DNA of 64,000 nucleotides from contig JAVBUO010000008.1 of assembly GCA_031555315.1 (NCBI GenBank), forward strand, positions 1 to 64,000. The letters are read 5' to 3'. The stretch comes from JAVBJV01 sp031555315 (GTDB taxonomy: Bacteria; Pseudomonadota; Alphaproteobacteria; Acetobacterales; Acetobacteraceae). The position numbers and the translations under genes were made by a program. The notes beneath the pieces are model-generated. The model was not told the DNA's origin and searched no databases. It saw only the letters and a program-made list of their open reading frames with translations. Shown here piece after piece: positions 23,777 to 31,681 of the stretch; positions within the stretch are counted from its first letter, which is position 1; each line of letters opens with the position of its first letter.

Positions 23777-25393
23777 ATGGCTCCCCAGCAGACACATGCG
23801 TCTGATCCACTGTTTCTGACGGCGTCCCCCTTTTCGATCAGCCGCCTGTTACGGGTCGAGGCCGAGGTCACCGGACCGGGCGACCATACCGAACGCTTCG
23901 TTACCACGCGCGACGAAGTGCTGGGCTGGCTGGCCGACGTGCACGGCGCGACGTTACCACCGCAAGCCTGGGATGGCACCGCGTTCAGCACGTCTCTGGG
24001 CAAGGGCGGGCGGGTCAGCGTGACCCACAGCGCCTCGCCCGCCATCTGGCTGGCGCGGATCACCGATATTCCAGGCAAAGCCGGCATATCGCTGGATATC
24101 GCCGTGGCCCAGATGGAGCAGCTTCCCCGGCACACCCCAACCATACGGTTTGCGCTCGAAGTTTCACAGGTCTCCGAAAGCAGCTTCACGACGGTCTCGG
24201 AAATCCCCGATATCGTCGCGCGCATTGCCACCCGGCTGGGGTTGCAGCGCGACGGCCGCGTTCTGGGGGCTCAGGCCGAAAAACTGCGTTCGAACGACGA
24301 TGTGAAAGCACTGCTGGCGCTGCTGGAAAACCCGGCGCGGCGCCTGCCGGTTATCGTCGTCTCGGAAGACGGCATCACGCACGCCATGATGACCGACCCG
24401 GATCGCCTGGCCGCGCTGCTGCAAGGGGTCGCGCATGTCGTGGCCATCCCTCAGGAACTGTCGCGCGACCTGACCGATCTGGCGGGCAAGGAATGGTCGG
24501 TGTTCCGCGGCGCGATCCGTTTCTACCGCACGCGGCTCGACCGGTTTTCGGATTCCTACCGCCGCCACCCCTTGCTGATGCCGCAGACCTATCAGGAAAC
24601 CGGGGGCGAGGCGGTGCTGCTGGCCGCCATTCTGCGCCTGACGGCAGCATCGAGCGTCGCCGAACGCCCGCGCCCGGGCGATATGACCAGTTTCAGCGAA
24701 CTGTACGCCCATATTGCCGGAAACAGCCTGTCGGACAGGCTGAAACAGGCGGACAGCGACGACGCGCGCATCGACCTGCTGCAAACCGAAGTCGACCGCC
24801 TGTCCACGCAGATCGAATCGGCGCTGGCGATCGCCGCCGGTACCGCCGCGCGGCTGGCCAGTGTGCAAGACCAGAAAACCGCCATCACCCAGGAAGAGGA
24901 AACCCTGCGTAACCGCCTGCGCGCTATCGAGGCAACCCTGCGCAAGAACGATCGCTACGGCATGTCCGACAGCGCGTCTTCCACCTGGCTGACCCCACCC
25001 GATACAACACAACCGCTGGCTGTCTGGCTGGACCAGCACTATGCGGGCCGTGTGTATCTGACCGCCCAGGCGCGTGCCGCCCTGCAAGCCTGCGACGAAC
25101 ATGCGCCGGGTGTGCTGCGCCCGTGCCTGGAAGCCATGGCAACCACGCTGGTCGACGACCTGCGCGACGACCGTCAGATCCAGGCATTCCAAACACGCCT
25201 GAAAGCGTTGGGCGTAGAAGATGTGCTGTTGAAGGCCAGCCAAAACAACCTGATCGAACGCGGCGACGCCCCGATGCTGCTGACCCATGCGCTGCGTCTG
25301 GCAGACGGCGCGCTGGAATTGCACTGGGGATGGGACCCGTGGATCAGCGACGTGGTGATCGGACGTATTGTCGCCCCGGAACAGCCCTCTTGA
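23777..25393 (+). CDS. Unrecognised 538-aa cytoplasmic protein with a coiled coil
   Basis: 538 aa, preceded by GAGGTGAAG. No signal peptide or membrane span. The N-terminal ~125 residues are beta-rich. A central block reads LLENPARRLPVIVVSEDG...MMTDPDRLAALLQGVAHVVAIPQELSRDL, then SVFRGAIRFYRTRL. From memory this resembles an uncharacterised family with a GAVRxYxP motif seen in scattered, partly mobile-element-linked bacterial proteins; I cannot confirm it. A strong coiled coil follows at about residues 325-395 (LQTEVDRLSTQIESAL...ITQEEETLRNRLRAIEATLRK), then a helical C-terminal domain. It sits between purL and bolA, often direct neighbours in related genomes, so it may be an insertion. Function unknown. 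Confidence 0.8.
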   Translation: MAPQQTHASDPLFLTASPFSISRLLRVEAEVTGPGDHTERFVTTRDEVLGWLADVHGATLPPQAWDGTAFSTSLGKGGRVSVTHSASPAIWLARITDIPGKAGISLDIAVAQMEQLPRHTPTIRFALEVSQVSESSFTTVSEIPDIVARIATRLGLQRDGRVLGAQAEKLRSNDDVKALLALLENPARRLPVIVVSEDGITHAMMTDPDRLAALLQGVAHVVAIPQELSRDLTDLAGKEWSVFRGAIRFYRTRLDRFSDSYRRHPLLMPQTYQETGGEAVLLAAILRLTAASSVAERPRPGDMTSFSELYAHIAGNSLSDRLKQADSDDARIDLLQTEVDRLSTQIESALAIAAGTAARLASVQDQKTAITQEEETLRNRLRAIEATLRKNDRYGMSDSASSTWLTPPDTTQPLAVWLDQHYAGRVYLTAQARAALQACDEHAPGVLRPCLEAMATTLVDDLRDDRQIQAFQTRLKALGVEDVLLKASQNNLIERGDAPMLLTHALRLADGALELHWGWDPWISDVVIGRIVAPEQPS

Positions 25394-25416
25394 ACAAGGT
25401 ATGACCGGCAACCCAA

Positions 25417-25448
25417 ATACTGTAGTCTGGCCAGATACTGTAGACTGG
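25417..25448. repeat. Paired direct repeat upstream of bolA
   Basis: ATACTGTAGTCTGG (25417-25430) and ATACTGTAGACTGG (25435-25448) differ at one of 14 positions and start 18 bases apart, just upstream of the bolA ribosome site. The spacing would suit two protein molecules bound near one face of the DNA. The regulator is unknown. Confidence 0.5.
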
Positions 25449-25478
25449 ACCGTTTAATCCGATACGAGGAAACCGCGC

Positions 25479-25727
25479 ATGCCGATGTCTGCCAGCGAAA
25501 TCGAGGCCCTGATCAAGGCCGCCCTTCCCGACGCCCAGATCAAGGTCGAGGATCTGGCCGGCGACGGTGACCATTATGCAGCCACCGTCGTCAGCGAGAG
25601 CTTCCGCGGCAAGTCGCGCGTCCAGCAGCACCAGATCGTCTATGCCGCCCTGCGCGGCCGTATGGGGGGCGAACTGCACGCCCTCGCCCTTCAAACATCC
25701 GTCCCTGTTCAGGAAGTATCCCAATGA
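25479..25727 (+). CDS. bolA: BolA-family protein
   Basis: 82 aa with GAGGAAA six bases ahead of the ATG. Class II KH-like BolA fold: IEALIKAALPDAQIKVEDLAGDGDHYAATVVSESFRGKS, then HQIVYAAL and GGELHALALQT. The invariant His in ELHAL is a cluster ligand when BolA pairs with a monothiol glutaredoxin. Here that partner is encoded immediately downstream with a four-base ATGA overlap, strong support for a BolA-Grx [2Fe-2S] complex involved in iron sensing or Fe-S trafficking. Confidence 0.93.
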   Translation: MPMSASEIEALIKAALPDAQIKVEDLAGDGDHYAATVVSESFRGKSRVQQHQIVYAALRGRMGGELHALALQTSVPVQEVSQ

Positions 25728-26062
25728 GCAAACCCGTTTTCGAGCGCATTCAGAAAGACATCACCGACAACGACGTGATGCTCTACATGAAGGGTGACGC
25801 GATGTTCCCGCAATGCGGCTTTTCCGCACGCGTGGTGCAGGTGCTGACCCATATGGGGGTCAAGTTCGCGACCGCCAATATCCTCGAAGACCCCACGCTG
25901 CGCGAAGGGATCAAGGAATTCTCGAACTGGCCGACCTTGCCGCAACTGTATGTGAAGGGCGAATTCATCGGCGGCTGCGACATCGTGACCGAGATGTTCC
26001 AGTCCGGCGAACTGCAACGTCTGCTGAGCGAAAAGCAGATCCCGTTCACCGCCGCCGCCTGA
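25724..26062 (+). CDS. grxD: Monothiol glutaredoxin (Grx4/GrxD type)
   Basis: 112 aa. The monothiol active site CGFS is at residues 31-34 (FPQCGFSARVVQ). The glutathione-binding features WPTLPQLYVKGEFIGGCDIV follow. These proteins bind a [2Fe-2S] cluster as homodimers or with BolA and pass it to apo-proteins. The start overlaps the bolA stop, and a glycosyltransferase starts 7 bases after the end. Confidence 0.96.
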   Translation: MSKPVFERIQKDITDNDVMLYMKGDAMFPQCGFSARVVQVLTHMGVKFATANILEDPTLREGIKEFSNWPTLPQLYVKGEFIGGCDIVTEMFQSGELQRLLSEKQIPFTAAA

Positions 26063-26068
26063 CCCCTC

Positions 26069-27307
26069 ATGGCCGCAAGGCCGCGTCACTACGCGTTCAT
26101 CACCGACGAGATCCCCCGGCCTGGCGAGGCCGGGCATCTTGCCGTCAATCACGCCATCATCGATTTTCTCGTCACGCGCGGCCATCGCGTCACGGTATTT
26201 CTGGGCCGCGCGCGCCTGCCGTGGCCGGTGCAACGCTTTGCACGCTTTTTCGATCCGCGACAGGTACATGTGGCAGGACCGGGCCTGGTATCCCTGCCCG
26301 GCGCGATCGCCGCCCCCGGGGCCGCGCCACGTATCCTGCTCCGCCAGGCCCTGACAGCCCTGCCCGCGGCCCTGCGCAAGCGGCTACGTACACGGGCGCG
26401 CGCCGGCGAATACGGCACGGTCGATGCCGTGCTGGGGCAGTTCATCACACCGGATGCCATCGACTGGTGCGCCACACGTCTTGCCGCACTGCGCCCCGAC
26501 GGCATTCTGATCGACACGATCTTCCGCGCGCCGGTTCTGCGCGATGCACGTCTGCAGGGCATCCCCAGCGTCATCATTGCACACGATGTCTTCCATCGCC
26601 GCCATGCCGCCCTCAGCGCGCGCGGCTACAGGTTATATCCGCCCGTGATGACGGCGGATGATGAAGCCGCACTGCTGGCCCTGGGACAATCGATCGCGGC
26701 GATCCAACCCGAAGAAACCGCCCTGCTGGCGCGTCTTCTGCCACAAAAGCGCGTGTTCACCGCCCCGATGCCGGCCACGCCTGTTCCCCGCCCCGCGCAT
26801 GTCGCACGCGATCCGGACCGGCTGGTATTCGTGGGCAGCGCCTCGCTGCACAACACCGACGGGCTGCAATGGTTCCTGACCGATATCTGGCCACGCATTC
26901 ACGCGCAGCAGCCGCAGACGCGACTGGATGTTTGCGGCAGTGTGGCGGATACGGTCACCCCCGTTCCCGGCGTCAACCTGCTGGGCCGCGTCCCCGATCT
27001 GGCCCCGGTTCTGCATCGCGCCGCGCTGGCCGTCGCGCCATTGCGCGCCGGCAGCGGGCTGAAAATCAAACTGCTGGATTTCATCGCCCACGGGCTTGGT
27101 GTGATCACGACGCCGGTTGGCGTCGAAGGCTTCGCCGAAACCGCCGACAGCCCGTTTCTGGTCGCCAGCGACGCCGAGGCATTCGCCGGCCTGACGCTCA
27201 GAACACTGCAAACACCCGGCGATCTGGAAAGCCGCGCCCTGGCTTATACGAAACACTACCGCGCCGAACACGTGTTCGCCGATCTGGCCGCCTGCCTCGG
27301 CGCATAG
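26069..27307 (+). CDS. Glycosyltransferase of GT4-like (GT-B) fold
   Basis: 412 aa. The first half (YAFITDEIPRPGEAGHLAVNHAIIDFLVTRGHRVTVF) is an acceptor-side Rossmann domain. The second half shows FVGSASLHNTDGLQWFLTDIWPRI, then VNLLGRVPDLAPVLHRAALAVAPLRAGSGLKIKLLDFIAHGLGVITTPVGVEGF, the sugar-nucleotide-binding region of GT4/Glyco_trans_1_4 enzymes. No membrane span is evident. It likely transfers a sugar to a surface polysaccharide or lipid. Donor and acceptor are unknown. The start 7 bases after grxD suggests co-transcription, though the functions look unrelated. Confidence 0.85.
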   Translation: MAARPRHYAFITDEIPRPGEAGHLAVNHAIIDFLVTRGHRVTVFLGRARLPWPVQRFARFFDPRQVHVAGPGLVSLPGAIAAPGAAPRILLRQALTALPAALRKRLRTRARAGEYGTVDAVLGQFITPDAIDWCATRLAALRPDGILIDTIFRAPVLRDARLQGIPSVIIAHDVFHRRHAALSARGYRLYPPVMTADDEAALLALGQSIAAIQPEETALLARLLPQKRVFTAPMPATPVPRPAHVARDPDRLVFVGSASLHNTDGLQWFLTDIWPRIHAQQPQTRLDVCGSVADTVTPVPGVNLLGRVPDLAPVLHRAALAVAPLRAGSGLKIKLLDFIAHGLGVITTPVGVEGFAETADSPFLVASDAEAFAGLTLRTLQTPGDLESRALAYTKHYRAEHVFADLAACLGA

Positions 27308-27418
27308 GCGCGCCTTAGCGCATCATCGTTCCTTCCCGTGATGTGGGCCAGCAGCAATGTGATGGTCCAGGCAATGCGCGACCGGGTAAAGTCATCCGAT
27401 CACGATCTGCTCTAAATA

Positions 27419-27446
27419 CAGAAGGCCCCCTTGCGGGAGCCTTCTG
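27419..27446 (-). terminator. Intrinsic terminator after glutamate dehydrogenase gene
   Basis: CAGAAGGC pairs with GCCTTCTG through an inner TCCC/GGGG helix, followed on the minus strand by TATTTAGAG. It lies 21 bases beyond the stop at 27468 and may also slow readthrough from the convergent glycosyltransferase gene. Confidence 0.7.
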
Positions 27447-27467
27447 CCGATAAACGCCGATGTAACC

Positions 27468-28739
27468 TCAGCTGGCGAAAAACTGCTGCGTGCCGTGTGC
27501 TTCGATCGCGTTGGCCAGACGCGCCAGCGCATGCACATACGCCGCCGTGCGCAGCGACATCTTGCCGTTGCGGGCGCGTCCCCAGATGGCGGCGCCCTCG
27601 GTCTCCATGATCGTCTTCAGCCGCACATGCACTTCGTCTTCGGTCCAGTAATAGCCTTGCTTGTTCTGCACCCATTCGAAGTACGACACCGTGACACCGC
27701 CCGCATTGGCCAGAATGTCCGGCAGCACGATCGCCCCCTTCTTTTCCAGAATGGCATCGGCTTCCGGCGTGATCGGGCCGTTCGCCAGCTCCAGGATCAC
27801 GCGCGCCTTGATCGTATCGGCATTGCCTTTGTGGATCAGGTCTTCCATCGCCGCCGGCACCAGCAGGTCGCAGGTCACACCGACCAGATCGCCGGCCGGA
27901 ATCGCCGACACGCCGTCCTGCCCGGCCAGCGCCGTGACCGGCTCACCCGCCGTCTTCGCCGCGATCAGCCGCGGAATATCGAGCCCGGCCTGGCAGTGAA
28001 TCGCACCGCGCGAGTCGGATACCGCGACAACCTTGTAGCCATCATTGTGCAGGAGCTGCGCGATGTACTGCCCGGCATTGCCGAACCCCTGCACCGCCAC
28101 CGTCTTGTCCTTGCCGAGGCCGAGTTCTTTTTCCAGATGCCGCAGCAGATAGTAACCGCCGCGCGCCGTCGCGTCCGCACGGCCCAGCGACCCGCCCAGC
28201 GAGATCGGCTTGCCGGTGATCACCGCCGGGGAATACTCGCCGACGATCGACGAATATTCGTCGGCCATCCAGCCCATGATCATCGAATTCGTGTAGACGT
28301 CCGGCGCCGGGATGTCGCGTTCCGGCCCGATGATGCGCGCAAACGCCTGCACATAGGCGCGCGACAGACGCTCGAGCTCCGCCTTCGACAGCGCATGCGG
28401 GTCGACCTGCACCGCGCCCTTGCCGCCACCGTAGGGCAGGTTCATCACCGCGCACTTGAACGTCATCCAGAAGGCCAGCGTTTCCACTTCCTCGGCGCTG
28501 ACACCGGGATGATAACGGATACCGCCCTTCGTCGGGCCGCGGGTGTCGTCGTACCGGCAACGCCAGGCCATGAAGGATTTGCGCGATCCGTCATCCATGC
28601 GGATCATCAGCCTGACCTTCGTCGTCTCGCGTGGGTATTTCAGCTTTTCCAACACATCGCCATCGAGGTTCAGATGCCGAGCGGCATCTTCGAGATGCAC
28701 CAGCGCTTGGTCCAGCATGGAGAGTTCTGCCATTTTCAT
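27468..28739 (-). CDS. Glu/Leu/Phe/Val dehydrogenase (NAD(P)-dependent glutamate dehydrogenase)
   Basis: 423 aa. Oxidatively deaminates glutamate to 2-oxoglutarate or the reverse. The substrate domain has RCRYDDTRGPTKGGIRYHPGVSAEEVETLAFWMTFKCAVMNLPYGGGKGAV, which contains the catalytic lysine. The nucleotide domain has VQGFGNAGQYIAQLLHNDGYKVVAVSDS. Length and architecture fit the small hexameric GDH class rather than the 1,600-aa type also seen in Alphaproteobacteria. Coenzyme preference cannot be fixed by eye. PutA in the same window yields glutamate, so the two enzymes could form a catabolic route from proline. Confidence 0.94.
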   Translation of the reverse strand: MKMAELSMLDQALVHLEDAARHLNLDGDVLEKLKYPRETTKVRLMIRMDDGSRKSFMAWRCRYDDTRGPTKGGIRYHPGVSAEEVETLAFWMTFKCAVMNLPYGGGKGAVQVDPHALSKAELERLSRAYVQAFARIIGPERDIPAPDVYTNSMIMGWMADEYSSIVGEYSPAVITGKPISLGGSLGRADATARGGYYLLRHLEKELGLGKDKTVAVQGFGNAGQYIAQLLHNDGYKVVAVSDSRGAIHCQAGLDIPRLIAAKTAGEPVTALAGQDGVSAIPAGDLVGVTCDLLVPAAMEDLIHKGNADTIKARVILELANGPITPEADAILEKKGAIVLPDILANAGGVTVSYFEWVQNKQGYYWTEDEVHVRLKTIMETEGAAIWGRARNGKMSLRTAAYVHALARLANAIEAHGTQQFFAS

Positions 28740-28825
28740 TCCATCATAAAAACAATTTAGCGTCGCACGCCATTTTAGTGATATTGCGGTGCGTCACCAT
28801 CCCGCTTTTGGCGATTTTTGAAGTT

Positions 28826-30589
28826 TTATGCACCACGCATTTCATGATGGTAATGATTGAGCTCTTCGGCGTAGCGGCGTAACGCATGCGCCTCACTCAA
28901 CAGACCGACCACCCTCTGCGTGTCCACATTTTCCACCACAGCCAGAACGTCGCTCTCGGCTCTGGCGAACAACGCCATCGCCTGCTGCACCGACATGTAA
29001 GGTAGCAGGGTAGTAGATTGATATTTCAACAGATCGCATAACTCGACTTTGTCGGGCCGCACCACATGCGCCTCGGGAACATGCACGATCCCCGCGTAAC
29101 GGCCATCGTGATCGATCACCACGACACTGACCGCCGCACCCAACGGAAAATCCCGGCAGAACGTTTGCATCGGCGTGTCGAGGCGCACGGTCCGTATGTT
29201 CCGCTGCATCATCCGCCCGACCGTCAGATTGCGCAGCCAGCCGACATCCTCGGCGCTGCGGATCGTTTCTCCACGCAGATGGAAACGCCAGGTCGCGAAC
29301 GAAAAACCGAAGGTCTGGCGCACCACCTGCGTACAGACGATGGCCGATGCCAGAACCGCGGCGGTGACCGAGAAATTGCCGGTGCCTTCCAGCACCAGAA
29401 AGGTCATCGTCAGCGGCCCGCCGACCACCGCCACCGCCAGTGCCGCCATACCCACCATCGCGGCCACCTCGGCCGATATCCACACCGCGGGCATCGCAGC
29501 CAGCATCGCCGCAGCGAACAGCTTGCCGCCGACCGCACCCAGAAACAGCGATGCGAAGAACAGCCCGCCGCGAAACCCCGCCCCCAGAGACACCGCACAG
29601 GCCAGCATCTTGGTCACGAAGATCAGCAGCAGGACATGCGGCAGGAATGTATGGCCGAGCACATCCTCCATCGCGCCATGCCCGGCCGACAAGACGTGCG
29701 GACTGATCAGCGCCAGCCCGCCGACCAGCACACCGCCGATCGCCGGATGCAGGGCCGCGGGAATACGGCTGCTCCGGAACAGCGTCTCAATCCGCGTCGC
29801 GCCGCGCATCACCGCGATGCCGGCATACCCGCACAGAATGCCCAGCAGCAGCAGCGGCATGGTGTCGGCCAGAGTCAGCGTAACCCCGACATGCTCACCC
29901 AGACCCGCCACGTCCTCCTGCAACAGGCGTCTGACCAGACGCCCGCCCAGCGCCCCCAGCACGACCGGCACCAGAGTCGGGATCGTGTATCTGCCCAGCA
30001 CGATCTCGAACGCATAGAACGCACCGGCCAGCGGCGCATTGAAGGCCGCGGCGATCCCACCTGCCACGCCGCTCGCCACCAGCACGCGCATGTCGCCGCG
30101 CCGCGCCCTGAAAGCGTGTGCCACGCGCGAACCCAGCGCACCGCCGATCTGCGTGTAACTGGCCTCGAGCCCCACCGATGCGCCGAACCCGCTCGAAAAC
30201 ATATTCTGCAACAGCAACAACAGACTGCCGCGCAGCGACATCCGCCCGCCATACAGGGCGTTGGCCTCGATCACGTCGACGATCTGGTGCCGGTACCAGC
30301 GCGCCATTGCCCAAACCAGCAGCCCGAGGCTCAGACCACCGCACACCGGCACCAGCACAACCAGCACAGGGTCCAGCCCCGGCGCCCCCGACAGGCGCTG
30401 TCCGGGCGGCAGACCGAACAGCGTTTCGTGCAGCGTCTGGGACACCGTGGCGATACCCACCACCGCCAGACCCGCAGCCATTCCGGTCAGCCAGGCGAGC
30501 AACCCCAGCCAGACTTCGCTCGCCCGTACCAATGCCCGCAATTTGTACGCGGCTATCCGGATTCGATTATGGAACTGCCGGCCGATCAT
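28826..30589 (-). CDS. ClC-family chloride channel/exchanger with C-terminal CBS pair
   Basis: 587 aa. About ten hydrophobic helices of a ClC protein are followed by two CBS domains (from LTVGRMMQRNIRTV onward). The gating-glutamate region is SVGLEASYTQIGGALGS, keeping Glu where canonical proteins have GREGP, which suggests a proton-coupled exchanger rather than a channel. The late conserved block is GAGFRGGLFFASLFLGAVGG. The start is set at MIGRQFHNRIRIAAYKL, about 20 residues before the first membrane helix; an 83-codon upstream extension in frame has no such character. CBS domains usually sense adenine nucleotides. Confidence 0.9.
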   Translation of the reverse strand: MIGRQFHNRIRIAAYKLRALVRASEVWLGLLAWLTGMAAGLAVVGIATVSQTLHETLFGLPPGQRLSGAPGLDPVLVVLVPVCGGLSLGLLVWAMARWYRHQIVDVIEANALYGGRMSLRGSLLLLLQNMFSSGFGASVGLEASYTQIGGALGSRVAHAFRARRGDMRVLVASGVAGGIAAAFNAPLAGAFYAFEIVLGRYTIPTLVPVVLGALGGRLVRRLLQEDVAGLGEHVGVTLTLADTMPLLLLGILCGYAGIAVMRGATRIETLFRSSRIPAALHPAIGGVLVGGLALISPHVLSAGHGAMEDVLGHTFLPHVLLLIFVTKMLACAVSLGAGFRGGLFFASLFLGAVGGKLFAAAMLAAMPAVWISAEVAAMVGMAALAVAVVGGPLTMTFLVLEGTGNFSVTAAVLASAIVCTQVVRQTFGFSFATWRFHLRGETIRSAEDVGWLRNLTVGRMMQRNIRTVRLDTPMQTFCRDFPLGAAVSVVVIDHDGRYAGIVHVPEAHVVRPDKVELCDLLKYQSTTLLPYMSVQQAMALFARAESDVLAVVENVDTQRVVGLLSEAHALRRYAEELNHYHHEMRGA

Positions 30590-30638
30590 GACGCATAGCT
30601 GACCACTCCACGCTGCGCCGCGCAACAGAACTCGCCGG

Positions 30639-31628
30639 CTATGACATCCCCCGCTCCGCGCGGGTCGCCGGCAGATCGTCGGCAATGAAGGCGCGCAGCA
30701 CATCGTCCAGCGGCTCGTGCGGTGCAAACCCCAACGCGCGGGCGCGGGTCTGGCTGAACCGTGCGGGCCACAGACCGACGATCGCCTCGACCGCCGGGTC
30801 GCGCCGGCGCTGCACCAGCGCCGATGCGCCCGGAGCAACCGCCTCCAGCGCGGCCAGCATGTCGCCTACCGTCGCGGTCAGACCGGGCGGGTTGATCCCC
30901 CGGTCCAGCCCCATCATCTGTGTGTCGAGCGTCGCCGCATGCAGCAGCCAGTCGACCGCGCGGCGCGGCGAGGCGAGCCAGGCCGCGAATTCGTCCGCAA
31001 CCGGCAGATCGGTGGACAGGCCGAGCAGCGGCTCACGCAGGATCGCCGACAGAAACGAGGACGCCGCCCGGTTCGGCCGCCCCGGGCGCACCGTCACGGT
31101 CGGCAGACGCAGAGTCACCGCATCCAGAAACCCGCGGCGCGACGCATCCAGCAGCAACAGTTCGGCCGCGGCTTTTTCGGCGCCATACGAATTGGCCGGG
31201 ATCTGCCGCGCATCGTCGGCGAGCTGCGCATACCGGCCATTGCTGAAGGTCGCCACGCTGCTGGTGAACACCACGCGCGGCGGCGCCTCGCCCGCCAGCA
31301 CCAGTTTCCGGCAGGCTTCGATCACCGCCAGCGTGCCCAACAGGTTGACGCGCATACCAAGGCCGTAATCGTCCTCGGCCGCGGCGCTGACCACGGCGGC
31401 CAGATGGAACACCACCGTCGTCCCCTTGGGGATCGCTGCGGCGGGCAGCACGGTGACATCACCGCCCAGACATTGCACCGGAAACGGCGCGGCCAGCATC
31501 GGTGGCGGCACGACATCGAACAACGTCAGCCCGGCAATCCGCCGCCCGTCCAGCGCGCCCTCGGCCGCCAGCGCTACCGCGATCCTGCGCCCCAGGAATC
31601 CGCCGCCGCCCAGAATGCTGATTTTCAT
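30639..31628 (-). CDS. denD: NAD-dependent epimerase/dehydratase family protein, D-erythronate dehydrogenase (DenD)-like
   Basis: 329 aa extended SDR. The N-terminal nucleotide motif is ILGGGGFLGRRIA, and the catalytic pair is in SYGAEKAAAELLLLDASRRGFLDAVTLRLPTVTVRPG. The run RPGRPNRAASSFLSAILREPLLG and the later WLASPRRAV match the DenD subgroup, which oxidises D-erythronate (and related sugar acids) to the 2-keto acid. The rest of the den pathway (DenABC-type kinase/aldolase genes) is not here, so the symbol is a best guess. It ends 49 bases upstream of the ClC gene and starts after the ABC exporter gene on the same strand. Confidence 0.7.
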   Translation of the reverse strand: MKISILGGGGFLGRRIAVALAAEGALDGRRIAGLTLFDVVPPPMLAAPFPVQCLGGDVTVLPAAAIPKGTTVVFHLAAVVSAAAEDDYGLGMRVNLLGTLAVIEACRKLVLAGEAPPRVVFTSSVATFSNGRYAQLADDARQIPANSYGAEKAAAELLLLDASRRGFLDAVTLRLPTVTVRPGRPNRAASSFLSAILREPLLGLSTDLPVADEFAAWLASPRRAVDWLLHAATLDTQMMGLDRGINPPGLTATVGDMLAALEAVAPGASALVQRRRDPAVEAIVGLWPARFSQTRARALGFAPHEPLDDVLRAFIADDLPATRAERGMS

Positions 31629-31681
31629 GCGCTTCCCCTTTCCGCCATGTTCCGGCTGAAAGGGGTATACGGCAAGTCCGT

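Noticed and set aside
27308..27467. tRNA or small RNA gene in the gap between the glycosyltransferase and gdh
   Set aside because: No cloverleaf or CCA-type end can be drawn; only the gdh terminator is supported.
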